Below, in pieces: positions 45,958-57,011 of a stretch of DNA of 64,000 bases. The stretch is from the NCBI RefSeq assembly GCF_016086655.4, contig NC_052136.2:1550001-1614000 (forward strand), in the 5' to 3' direction. Each line of letters starts with the position of its first letter. Positions within the stretch are counted from its first letter, which is position 1. This DNA is from Lepeophtheirus salmonis (taxonomy: Eukaryota; Arthropoda; Copepoda; Siphonostomatoida; Caligidae). Under the pieces are notes generated by a model that searched no databases, was not told the DNA's origin, and saw only the letters and a list, made by a program, of their open reading frames with translations. The position numbers and the translations under genes were made by a program.

Positions 45958-46657
45958 GACGTCACCATTATATTTTGGATCCTTCCCCCCTCCCCTTGCT
46001 AATACATTTCCGCGACAGGACCTAATCCCTCTGGAGAATATTTTAAAGGATGACAAAAGTTACAATTAAAATTTCTTAAGAAAGAAAACATGATTAATTT
46101 TTTTTTTCCATTTGAGCTGAAAAACACTTGTTGAAAGCATATCTTAAATTTTTTTCGATAAAAAAATACACCTAATATTCTCCTAACAAAGAGCTAATTA
46201 AAAAAAATACTTGTGTAAATCTGTAGCATTAGGGCACTAAAAATTACACATGGCCTACTCTGTGAAAGTTAGCAATGAAATTTTCTACATAAGAAATTGT
46301 CTATATCTGACCTTAGAAACATTTAAGTATCAGAATGGAGGATTTTGAAGCAAAAATTATATTATTAAAATAATGAGTCATCAATATTATTAATATTTGT
46401 TGAGGTTGAGTGATTTAAAAGATCGAAAAGACTAATTAAAGAAATAATATTAATCAGTCGACTCTGAGTTTATTTAAATTCGAAAATCGACTTACAATTG
46501 GAGTTAAGTCGATAATTAATTTCTCGAGTCTTCACAACCCTATCCTGGCATGAATATAATATTAATTATATTACAAGATAAACTTTTTTGTTTCTAGTCT
46601 TTTGTAAAATTTAATCTGAAAGACGCTAGTAGCACTTTGACTTTGAGAGTAGCAACA

Positions 46658-47489
46658 ATGCCGATGACTACGAGGGGGTCATTCAAATTTCTTTCACCTT
46701 ATGACGAAGATAAATCATTGATTTGTAACATAATTAAGCACACAGGACTTTCTTCCAAGTCTACCTTTACTTCAGATAAAACAAAAAACAACTCGACTTT
46801 AGGTATGTATTGCCCGTTGGGATCGGGATGGAGTTTGATTCGTTCTTTATCATTCTTATGTTTCAATTTGTTTTTATTAGACCTGTCGAACATCACAACG
46901 GATGAAAATGCAAACTACATCAATGAAAGCTATAAAAGTGATTCATTTTGTATCCCCAATGACAATTTGCATAAGTATGAATCCTTTGATAGTCCAAGAA
47001 TACCCATGCCACTCCCTATAAACAAAAAACGTATCATAAAAAAAAAAAATTGTGCAAAACTCAAGCCAGAGATAACAGGGATTCATTGGGAAGGAGCTGG
47101 GAAGAAGACCCCCCTAAAACTGACAGCTTCTTCATCAATCAATTTAGTTATTAAACAGCCTATTACTTTAGATAATACCCCGCCACAAGGGAAAGAGCCT
47201 GATTTGGATGATGAGCTTGTAAAGAAATATTTCATCAAGTATAAGATGAAATATGAAATGATGAAATCTATTATGGTAAATAAAATTAATACCTCTTTAA
47301 CCAATGAATACATAATTACTTATGACGACGTGTTTCTTATAGTTTTATGATCAAATAGGGAATTCATTTGGGTCGATGCTTAATTACAATGATTTGGATC
47401 TAGAACGGAAATATGCAACTAAATACAAAATGAAGTTTATGGCCTTAAAATTGGCTCAGAGTGAATTATCCAATTCTAACACTAAATGA
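46658..47489 (+). CDS. Hypothetical protein, 3 exons, with a repeated KYKMK motif
   Basis: I do not recognise this protein. Exons 46658-46802, 46881-47275 and 47343-47489 join in frame (687 nt, 228 aa) with normal GT-AG signals. The ATG at 46658 is the first Met after an in-frame stop; an upstream acceptor at 46596-46597 leaves room for a further 5' exon. Visible features: a Ser/Thr-rich N terminus, an acidic patch, a basic run (NKKRIIKKKNCAKLKP), and HWEGAGKKTPLKL. Two related segments then lie across the last intron, LDDELVKKYFIKYKMKYEMM and LDLERKYATKYKMKFMALK, like a duplicated helix. It has no signal peptide or membrane segment in the spliced model; the hydrophobic stretch near 46850 lies in intron 1. 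A nuclear or cytoplasmic protein is a guess. Confidence 0.6.
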
Positions 47490-48544
47490 AGTATTGTATG
47501 GTTATTGCTAAATATATGTACATTATTTTTTAATGTTATTTTAAGTGCTCACTTTTTCTTTGTAATTCGTTCTGCTTGTACAATTTTTTTTTTGCTTGTT
47601 TTATAAATTAATTGCTTCGTACCTAAAGAAATTCAATTCAAGTCGTTTAACCAAAACATTTTTATAATAATAGTTGTACTTTTAAAATTATAACATAAGA
47701 TTATCGCAATAGATTAATTGATGAATAATGCCTGTTTTACTATTTTAGATAAAATAAAATTACAGATTTGATACGCCTTGCCATATTCTTGATCCTGTAT
47801 ATAAGTGGTTTTCAACCGGGACTCCTCTGAACCCTTTTACTCCTTGGTGCATCGTCAAGGCTCAGCGATATATTACATAAAATATTATAGATATATTATA
47901 ATAATAGCTGGGAGTTTGGTACTCCTCAGGATATTAAAAAGTGGAATATTCCACAGTGATTAAAAGGTTGAAAATAACTTTTCCATGGCACATAGACAAA
48001 AAAAAAATATATTTTTTCAGATGATCCATATTGCAATACTATGTAATTATCTATTAGACTACTACAATGTCTAACGCATGTTAATAATTATAAGGTCCAA
48101 GGCAACCTCTGGATAGAGTAATGTCAATCAGGACTTGTCCAGATATATAAGAGCTCCAACACATTTGATATAAACGATTGATTCATTCACATAGTCCATT
48201 GAGTCTCCAATCATTATCTTCTTTCGTCTTTAAACACTTTTTCTCTTTCTAATTTATTTATTTAATTAATTACTGGACAGTTGTCATGACTTTTGTTCTA
48301 ACAGCGGTTTGAGACAACTGTTGAAGAATCCTTATAGCGAAATAAATCAACTATTAATTCATCAACACTTGATCATTGCGATTCGTGGCAAATAATTAAA
48401 TATTTTATCTTTTAAAATTGGTCTAACATGAATGGGAATTATAACTACATAGTATTGCAGGATGAATCCTGCGAACGGGAAATCGCTGCTCTTGCCTAGT
48501 ATTATACAAAGCTTGTCCTTAAAACCAATTATATTAAAAACCTG

Positions 48545-48850
48545 AATGAACATTTATGTGTGCTCATAAAATACAGAGCGTAACCCGGAGGATTTGTTGC
48601 GGAGTTATAATTGTAAGTCCTTGTTGGACTTAGAGTAGAATTGGGGATTAAAATCGGAGTAATTCTAGGTAATATCCTTGTTTAAATTCTTTTTTCCTTC
48701 CTCTTTTGTTACAGCTGATGGTAGCTGATCTAATGAAACGTCTTGAGCATTATTCTTTCTCTCCTCCAAAACATTCTTCAAATTGTTAGGGCTAACATGT
48801 TGATTTTCGGTTTCTTTTTTTTTAACAAACCCATTCCATACCAGATTAAC
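48545..48850 (+). repeat. Interspersed repeat family A, copy 6
   Basis: Plus-oriented copy: TGTGCTCATAAAATACAGAG, GGATTTGTTGCGGAGTTATA, TCCTTGTTGGACTTAGAGT, AGCTGATCTAATGAAACGT, TCTTTCTCTCCTCCAAAAC and CATGTTGATTTTCGGTTTCT, the complement of the words in copies 1, 2 and 4. It abuts the GACCGA module element. The flank 47490-48545 shows nothing recognisable. Confidence 0.65.
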
Positions 48851-48854
48851 ACGA

Positions 48855-49885
48855 ATTTCGACCGATTTTTCGGTCCAGAACGTGGACCGATTTTTCTTGG
48901 GCTCCCTTTGTAGACCGATTTGGATTCGGTCTCACTCTATGGACCGATTTTTTTCGGTTTCATATATTATGAAAGACCTTTTTTTTTCTTGATCAACTGT
49001 CATTTATTTTTTTCAAAAAAATCCAAAAAGTACACCATAAGTTCTCGAACAAATACATTATACATACTAGTGTAAGTCTACTCGTTTCACAGACGCACAG
49101 AGGAGGAAAATCAAAAGTGTGATGTGGTGACAATAAACTAACCTATTCCTAAATTGCCTAAAGTGAAGATCGCTTAATACATGTACCAACACCAAAACAA
49201 CTTTAAATGTACTTTACTTTCTAATAAATTAGTATCCTGCGTAATATCCCATGCTTCAATAGAATGCTTATGTGCCATAGGTACTTCAAAATATTAGTTA
49301 TACAATGTCACTATTTGGCTTTATTGAACAAATTAAATAATCATTAGTGTTCATTTGAATTGCACCAATCCAAGACGAATTAACAGGCTTATAAATTCTC
49401 CCTTAATGTTAATACTTAAAAAATTATTGAACAAATTGAATTATCATAAGTGTTCATCCAAGACGGATTAATTGGCAAATTCAATTTTCCTTTCACTTCC
49501 TATTTTTAATAGTAGATAGAGCCAAAAGAAAAAAAAATACTGTTGCTAGGCAGCAAAAACGGAGGAGGAAGGTAGATATGTTTATTTTTGTACATATAAG
49601 ATAACACACGGTGGAATAAAAATTAATCCAAGCTGTCTCTCTTTAAACCTCATATAACGTCATTGTACATGAAAAAAATATGATGTCATGTTATAAACAA
49701 TTTATCTGTAAAATCGGTCTAGACCCATTTTTTTAGAACCAAACTAGACTGAACTTTTCCTTTAGACCGAATTTTTATATGAGACCGGTCCAGACCAAGC
49801 TTGTTGTCGGACCGAATTAGTTCGGTCCAACAAAAAAAATAAAGGTCTCAGACCGGTCAAGGATTTCCAGACCGAAACCCAACAT
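48855..49885. repeat. GACCGA/TCGGTC module element, best-preserved copy
   Basis: Two arrays of palindromic modules bound about 800 bp of unique AT-rich DNA. The left array (48860-48965) holds GACCGATTTTTCGGTC, TGGACCGATTTTTC, TAGACCGATTTGGATTCGG and ATGGACCGATTTTTTTCGG. The right array (49710-49885) holds AATCGGTCTAGACC, TTAGACCGAATTTTT, GAGACCGGTCCAGACC, CGGACCGAATTAGTTCGG and CCAGACCGAAACCC. The arrays are roughly inverted with respect to each other, consistent with a foldback-type transposon. The centre has no transposase. TGATGTCATG near 49683 also occurs as ACATGACATCAT in the 840-1430 copy. Confidence 0.55.
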
Positions 49886-50407
49886 TAATAACAACCTCTT
49901 TTTCACTTATATTAAAGAAAATAGTTAACTATTACTGTCAAATTGGTATCAAGAAATAAAATGACTTAAATTTTACCCTCTATCAAAAATATTTCCCTTT
50001 CATACCTAGCTTTATTGAATATCAAGTCCTAACATATGATAAAACATGTAACTTAATCGATAAACAATCTTGTTTCTAATGTGTAGACAATAAATTAATC
50101 ATTAAAATGGAAAAAATAATATATTTTTCTGTAGTTATCCTGCTTTTATCGTCCCTAATCGCACAGAAACAAAATATATTTTAGAAATCGAGCCAACTCA
50201 TTGGGATTCTCGGTTGAAAATTTTAGGTTCGAGTATGAAATGTAAAAAGTGACCTCTTTTTTTAAAGAAAATTTGAAATTATTTCCTACAGTTTATAATT
50301 TTCGGTTGGGGGGGGAGCTCTAGAACAACCAGACAAATGTTAATATTAATACAAGGTTATACCGTCCATAACGCATGTAAGACTAATGTTTGACTTCCAC
50401 CAAGCTT

Positions 50408-50608
50408 ATTAATATTGACGTCATAGTGTATTATTGGTTGCGTGTTATCTCAAAATCTGTTTTTCTTACCCAGCAGTGGGTAAGATCCATTAAATTGAAA
50501 ATTCTAGCAATAGTGACGTCATAGACTATGAGTGGTTGCATGCTTTTTCAAAATCTGCCTATCTTGCTGAGTAGTCGGTATGATACATCAAATTGAAAAT
50601 TCTAGCAA
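50408..50608. repeat. Two-unit 98-bp tandem duplication with CRE-like TGACGTCA
   Basis: TGACGTCATAG at 50416 and 50514 starts two units of about 98 bp, both ending AAATTGAAAATTCTAGCAA. Other shared words are GTGGTTGC/TTGGTTGC, TCAAAATCTG and TAAGAT/ATGATAC-CAT(T/C)AAATTG. TGACGTCA is the palindromic cAMP-response element core, but its occurrence in a duplicated AT-rich repeat is not evidence of function. The following region to 51870 shows no gene. Confidence 0.6.
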
Positions 50609-51870
50609 ACCCGATTAAAGGATAATCTGACCTTGTATTTTTATTAATCTTGCTCCAGCCTATCTCTCACGGACGTCTCTATTAACTCAAAAATATTAAG
50701 TAATTCGATGTTTTGTCCACACTAAAGCATTTAAATACTTTAGTCCCCACACTTATCCTTCTCTAACCCTATTTGACAGGTTCATATTTAACTGATTTCC
50801 AGGTTTGTGTAGTAGAACTTCAATATTTTATTTATATAAATATATTTATTCTGAATGAATGTATCTGGGTATTGGGAGTAGATGCTATCTTGTCTTAATA
50901 TAAAAATGATACGACTTGGAAAAAAGATTAATCTAATAAATCTGCATATGACCTTTTATGTACACCTTTGAACTATATATATGTATTTGTAGCTCTTTGA
51001 CGCTGTTGGGGATGAAGAAATGGGTCCCTCTTGAGATTTACATCATTCAATTCCTTCAGTAGTACCCTTCAAATACCTCACCTCAGTTTAAAAATCCTAT
51101 CTGATGCCCTGATGTAGCTTCTTAATTCTGGAAAAGTATAATATTAAACACATTGAATGGCTCTTGAACATATTATAAAGCCATAAAAGAATTGACCTAC
51201 TTTAAGTATTGAAGCTACTTGTACACATGTGACACCCCACACAAAAAATGTATGTTTTTACTCAATAATATGATTATAAAAATGAAAAATATATTTTCTA
51301 ATGTTTGATCCGCATTGTTCCTCAACCAATTATTGAGATTGAATTGAAGCCCTGTTTTGAGTGTTCATATATATATATGTATGTAGACATACTTGGGCGC
51401 TTGGACTCGAAACATAAGACTCAAGACTCAAATTGGAATGGAAAGTCATTTCAATATTTGAATTGGATATTAAGTACTCTTTAATGTGTAATATATTTTT
51501 TGATCACTTGAAGGGAAGTCGATAAAAATGCTTGGACTTGCTCTGTATGGACTAATTTTTCACCTCAACACTAGTCTTTTTCAAGTGTTTTTGATTATTG
51601 AGAGCATTAATGGATCATACAGATTTATTTGTGACTGAGTCATGTTCGCATAACTATGACAAACAATTTGTTTTTAGATTCCTTTCACCTATATTAACAC
51701 CGACACGAATATTGGCTAACTTGCGCTTTACTTAACAATTATAATTTATACTCTGTAACATCAGTTTTGTGCATTTCCTAAAGTTTAATAACTGCATACT
51801 CATTTTATTTTCAATTTAACTTCAAAATCAAACAAAAAGTTTATTTAATAAACTATTGAAAGGCATTATT

Positions 51871-52870
51871 TTAACAAAATGAATGTGAACTATTAATATA
51901 ACAAATTTCTTTGCGAAATCTTTCAGCAACGTGTCTGTATCTTGTTCCTTTGGTGTTGATACAATTACGATGATCAATCAAGGCAGATTCAAATGTTGAG
52001 TCTGTAGCATTCTTTTCAATCAATACATTCCGAATGAAACTATCACATCCGGAGAAATTACATTTGTTTTCCTTAAATCTAACCAAAAGGTTTCCACAAT
52101 AATGGTTCAAGGATCGAACGACGCACATTCCTCTTTTTAATTTTTTTTTATATTCAGAACTTTTATTGGAGGCAATTACTTTAAAGAATTGATCCAATCG
52201 CTATATGAATAAAAGGATAACAAAGGTAGCATTATTTTGTGAGTACTATCACTTACTAAGGCCTCAGACACAGAAATAGTTAATCTAGTTGTATTGATCC
52301 TAGAATCACCACAAACTTCTGCCTTATTTTTGGGTTTTCCTGGAGCAGTAGCCATATAGGGTTCCAACTTTTGAAATATATCTCGATCAAGTCCATCGTA
52401 TTCTTGTGGAAGTCTCTGACCAATGTCAACCCCACTAGCGATAGTAACTCCTGATCCAGACGTAGGGATATAGCTGTTAAATCACAAATTAAAACCAATG
52501 CTACAGAGAATATATATTTAATATGATCAACTCACCCATAAATATACATATTTCCTTCAGAAGCCATCAAATGCCGGTCGCATTCACTGGATGCAACGTT
52601 AACAAAACAAACATCTCTTCCAGGACAGTGATATGCAACAAATTTTCCATTGCATTTGTAAGATTTTGAGACACATTGACCATTAATGCCTCTACATTTT
52701 AAATCATTTTGAGGGACACTAATTCTATCATTGTAGACACATGCATTGGACGGTGTGAATAAGGAGGCTAAAAGAGGAATATACAAATCAAAGGTGCATT
52801 AACAACTAGAAAGAAGGATATGATTACCAAATACATAAATGGCAAACAATCCAAGGTAGACGACTTTCAT
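51871..52870 (-). CDS. Secreted pesticin/T4-lysozyme-like muramidase, 4 exons
   Basis: Predicted secreted peptidoglycan hydrolase. Exons 52870-52828, 52767-52536, 52473-52257 and 52200-51871 total 822 nt, 273 aa, all joins in frame. Residues 1-16 form a short signal peptide (MKVVYLGLFAIYVF). Residues about 24-77 are Cys-rich with GQCVSKSYKCNG and YHCPGRDVC. This resembles the small Cys module (GxC.....C.G....CPG....C) often placed before secreted cell-wall enzymes. From about 80 the segment SEGNMYIYGYIPTSGSGVTI then ASGVDIGQR matches pesticin-type lysozyme domains. Candidate catalytic residues are Glu85, Thr102 and Asp108, as in the pesticin/T4-lysozyme Glu-Thr-Asp set, with the Thr-Asp spacing of 6 kept. 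KLEPYMATAP and ISVSEAL...LDQFF fit the helical rest. The C-terminal 100 residues are less familiar. A role in defence or digestion of bacteria is inferred. The domain is best known from bacteria and phages. Confidence 0.75.
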
Positions 52871-53885
52871 ACTTTGGCAATTTTTAATCAACTGAAGATA
52901 AAATAATAAAACACGTAGTGTTGATTTTAAAATTATATTTTATTAAAGCTGTATGTGTATGCAAACATTTTCAAGTCTCCGTATTGTTAGATATAAGATA
53001 GAAATAAATAGCCTATTTAACTATTAGCTTAAAAACATGCAGCGAGTATCCACCATAGAGAAATAAAAATATGTCTTTCTCTATGGTATCCACACTTATG
53101 TTTCTCTATCCCGCCTTATTTAATCCCCAGTACATTCATTCTTTAGTTTCCTGATTTCAAGAGACGCACAATCTTTTTAGAGATGGTGAGACGGGAATAT
53201 CACATGTGTTTGCTTAGAGACTTAATAAAATATAATTTCAAAATGAACACTTAAATCTTATTACAATTCCTATTTTATGTCGTGCCTTCAGCAAACACAT
53301 GCAATTCGAAGCTGTAACAAGAAAGAAATAAACTCCCCAAATTTAACTGACTTTACGAACTTTTGTTCAATAAGAAAAATAAAAATAAATATAAAATTTA
53401 AATATATTTAAAATATATCCACACAGAGCATAAGGAATGAATTTCAATTTTCTTTTTCTATATAGGAACATGATAAAGTTGAGTAAAAACACTAGATTCT
53501 AGAATTTCCTTACAAGAATACTTTTTTTAGTTATATCTTTAAATGATAAACCCTTCTGTTTTAATGTAGCAGACGATGCAGCTCTAAAACTATGGGACTT
53601 TCAAAAATAGTATTAATATTAGGCCTTTGTAAAGCCAACAAAACTATCTAATTAACTTAGATGTGGATACTTTTTTTCCTAGGTTTACAAATGGTTAAAA
53701 ATAAATCATCTATTGGACCCCTTAAAGGTGATGTTCTCTCTATGTATGCATTTAAATAGGTTATTGGGTCTAGCTCTTCTTCAAACCCCTTTATTCTCAA
53801 AGATCATCTTATATGACTACTGGAATAATTATTTTCAAATGAAAGTAGAGGAATAACTAATTCTTCACCCTCAAAAAATAGTATA

Positions 53886-56719
53886 TTAGTGACTCAGGCT
53901 AGCTAAAGTACTACTAGGCCGCACTAGAACGGCTAAGGATTGCAAGTCTAATGTCTTTTTAGATAGCAATTTTAATGAGATTGTAAATTGATCACTTAAA
54001 GATTTTAAATAATTAAATATAGAATAGAATATATCTGCACACAAAACTTGGTAGAATCTTGGCATAGGAGGATTTAAATTAAAACATCCTCTCATTTGAG
54101 ATTTAAATCTATAGTCAGAAAAATTAATTTAAGTATTAGAAATGTCAGTCCATTTTTTTAGTCATGCTTTTTGCACCAGGATAGAATTAAATGAAAATCC
54201 GGTCTGAAACAGTTGTTTCGCCAATTTGATCAAAGTGAAATTTCTAGTATTGCAAAATTTAAAAAAACTTATTGATATTTGCCGTGTAAACCTTACTTGA
54301 GGACTTTCTAATGTCATTTAAAAGAAGTTTTGATGCTTGCTTGGATAAACTTGAGTCAATTTCACTCACAGAGAGAAGATATCCCAGAAAATTAACATTT
54401 CTAAACCCCAAGGGGTCGTCCGGCCTTTGGATTCCAAAGCACTCTTCAGATTCCCTAATGGGTAGCACCTCCTTTTTCTGGACAGTACTTCTGCAAAACA
54501 GACTACATTTCTCCATTCCGGAGTGACTAAAATGCCCGGTAGAGATTGTGGACCAAGCTTTGAAAGGACCTTCTGTATAATGGGTGGAGGGGGAAATAAA
54601 TAACCGAATGGTTCCCATGACATTGAAAACGTATCTGCGCCCTCCGCATCTGGGAGCCAGGATATATACCTCTTCATTTGATTATTTGAATCTGAGGCGA
54701 AGTAATCTATCCTGGGTATAAATAATGATGTTGTCATTTTTTAAATATATCTTTCTTTAGAGTAAATTTCCAATATCGAAGTTTGTCCCTGGACAACGAA
54801 TCTGCATGTAAATTATCTGCAGATTCTATCATTGGAAACCCAGCCATAATTGACGTTTCAAAATTTCGAGCCATATTTCTTTCGTCATAGCAGCCAATAA
54901 CCAATTACTGCCCCCCTCTCTATCCTCCTCAAATAGCTTAAGGCGATAGTGTTGTCTATTCGGAACAGAACCTGAGAATTATAAGGAACAAAAGTTAATG
55001 CTTTGTAAACAGCCAGTAATTCTAAAACATTAATATGATACTTCTATGATGCCTTTCAGCAACTGCTAATGGTCCGGCTATCTGAAGTAGATGCGCCAAA
55101 GCCCCTAAGGGAAGCATCAGTAAATATAGTAAAATCGGGATTTATCTCTCGTTTGATAGGCAACACTTTTGGGTGATATTACTATCAATTCCTTATAAGG
55201 TGGTTTATTCAGTTAGATAGTAGACCCCTTTGAATAAAACGGTAAAATAGAGGTGTCAATTCCACAGCAATTTTTGTACTTTCCAAAAGACCTAAAAGTC
55301 TTTGAACTTCTCGTACTGATGTCTTGGGGACGAGAAAATTAATACAAGGCTTAATAGAATCAAGTTTCTCATTTGGTAGTGAGGCTCTCATTAGCGAGAT
55401 ATCCCAAACATAACATAAATGTTCCAAGCTTCTTGAAGGAGTTAAATTACTCTTCTCAAAATTAACTATAAGACCTAGCCATTGGTAAACTTTTATAAAC
55501 GTAAACGTTTGTTTAAAAGTAATTTTGAGTCAGGAATTTTTAAAATTAAATCATGTAAATAAAAGGAACAGATAATGTCTAAATTTAATCTATAATGTTT
55601 TATCATTTTTTTAAGGATATTCGAAAAAATAATTGAGGCAGAGGTAAGGCCAAAACACATAACAGTAAATTGGAAATAAGAGCCTCTCCGTTCAAACCAA
55701 AATATTTACAAGGATCTGAATTAATTTTAAACGAATGATAAGTATCTGAAAGATCAATTGAAGTCATGGAGTTTCCCTTTTAAACCAAGACTTCATGGAA
55801 CCAATAGATGCCATCTAAATTTTGGGAGATAACTTCTTTCTTGCATCAATGGGTTCTTAGGCATAGATGTGAACTCTGGACAGGTTGAGATAAATTGAAT
55901 TTTGTAATTACGTGCAATGACTTTTTGAATAAAATATCTTTTTGTTAGAATTTTCCAATTGTTCAATAAAAGGCTAGTTTTACCAGCACTCATACTTAAA
56001 ATTTCTTGTTCAGTTCGTCTAATAAACCCAAAATTGGTCAAGCAACTTTCAATTAAATCTTTATAAGTGTGATCATACAGTTCAGAAAATTCTTGATGTA
56101 AAACATTACCTTTTGGTTGATATGATCTTCCTCTATAAGGTCTCTTGTATCCAATTCCCTAATCCGAAGGCCTTTCATGTACCTTTTGATCACCTCTCTT
56201 CCAAGATAGTGATACCTTGGGAGGTTCAGTTTTCCAGGAAAATTATTTGCCAAAACCCTTTTTTCGCATCTCCCACATCACAAGTGATTCGATCCACCGG
56301 CGCACCTGGAAGGTGAACCAAAGGTCCTTGGCATGAATTTATTAGTTGATATAGCTTACTTAATCAAGCCTTGCTCTTGCAATTCCCCCTCCTCTTCACA
56401 ATTTCCATATAATTCCTCTAACTTCTTTAAATTTTCCCTTTGGTAAATCGTGGGATGCTTTAATGTGGTCGAGCATATTTGTTGGAGAGATGAATGCTCG
56501 ACCACATTCATCGAATGAATACTCCATTATCTTTTCTTGAGGGCCGCTCAAATCATCCCATTGATCCGACCCATTGTCAGAGAAACTTAATCCTCGAGGA
56601 GAAAGGCTCAAATCAGAGATAGGACTTAAATGGCTCCTGTTTCTTGATGAACCCGTTGTAGATTGAGTAGCCGTAGACGTATTTGGTAGATAATCGAAAC
56701 GAATCCGGTTTGTTTTCAT
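53886..56719 (-). pseudogene. DIRS-type tyrosine-recombinase retrotransposon relic
   Basis: Minus-strand fragments occur in the order of a DIRS-like element. 56719-56396 is a Ser-rich gag-like frame with a C2H2-like CGRAF...LDHIKASH. 56160-56100 has RPYRGRSYQPK. 55990-55800 has AGKTSLLLNNWKILT and KIQFISTCPEF, the N-terminal reverse-transcriptase lead. 55780-55640 is a reverse-transcriptase piece (DLSDTYHSFKIN). A degraded YLHD stands where the catalytic YxDD should be. 55430-55209 has HLCYVWDISLMRASLPNEK and REVQRLLGLLESTKIAV. 54740-54400 is an RNase H-adjacent region (PRIDYFASDSNNQMKRYISW). 54390-54259 and 54095-53886 are recombinase pieces (LSKQASKLLLNDIRKSSSK; FNLNPPMPRFYQ, LKLLSKKTL). 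There are many stops and frameshifts and the catalytic Asp is altered, so it is inactive. The terminal repeats were not found. Confidence 0.68.
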
Positions 56720-57011
56720 TGTAATTGTAGAATAATAAAATAAAATATACAGCTCTTGCTGTCCCTAGCCAGGTAGAAATGAAAAGAATGAATGTATAAG
56801 TGTTGTGTCGTTCGCCATGATTCGTTCTTTTGAAAGACTGTTTTTAGTGAACATACTAAACCGACTCAGTCATGTATCATGACTCAGTCCATGACGTGCA
56901 ACATTACTTGTTACATAACATGAGTTACATGACTCTGAGCAAATACTCCTGTAAGTAGGACCGGGCACGCACAAGCATGAATTCAAATACACGTGCAATT
57001 CCATTCCATTC

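Noticed and set aside
46699..47313. Minus-strand frames opposite the hypothetical gene
   Set aside because: The plus strand has a three-exon model with consistent splice signals and frame; the minus frames lack this.
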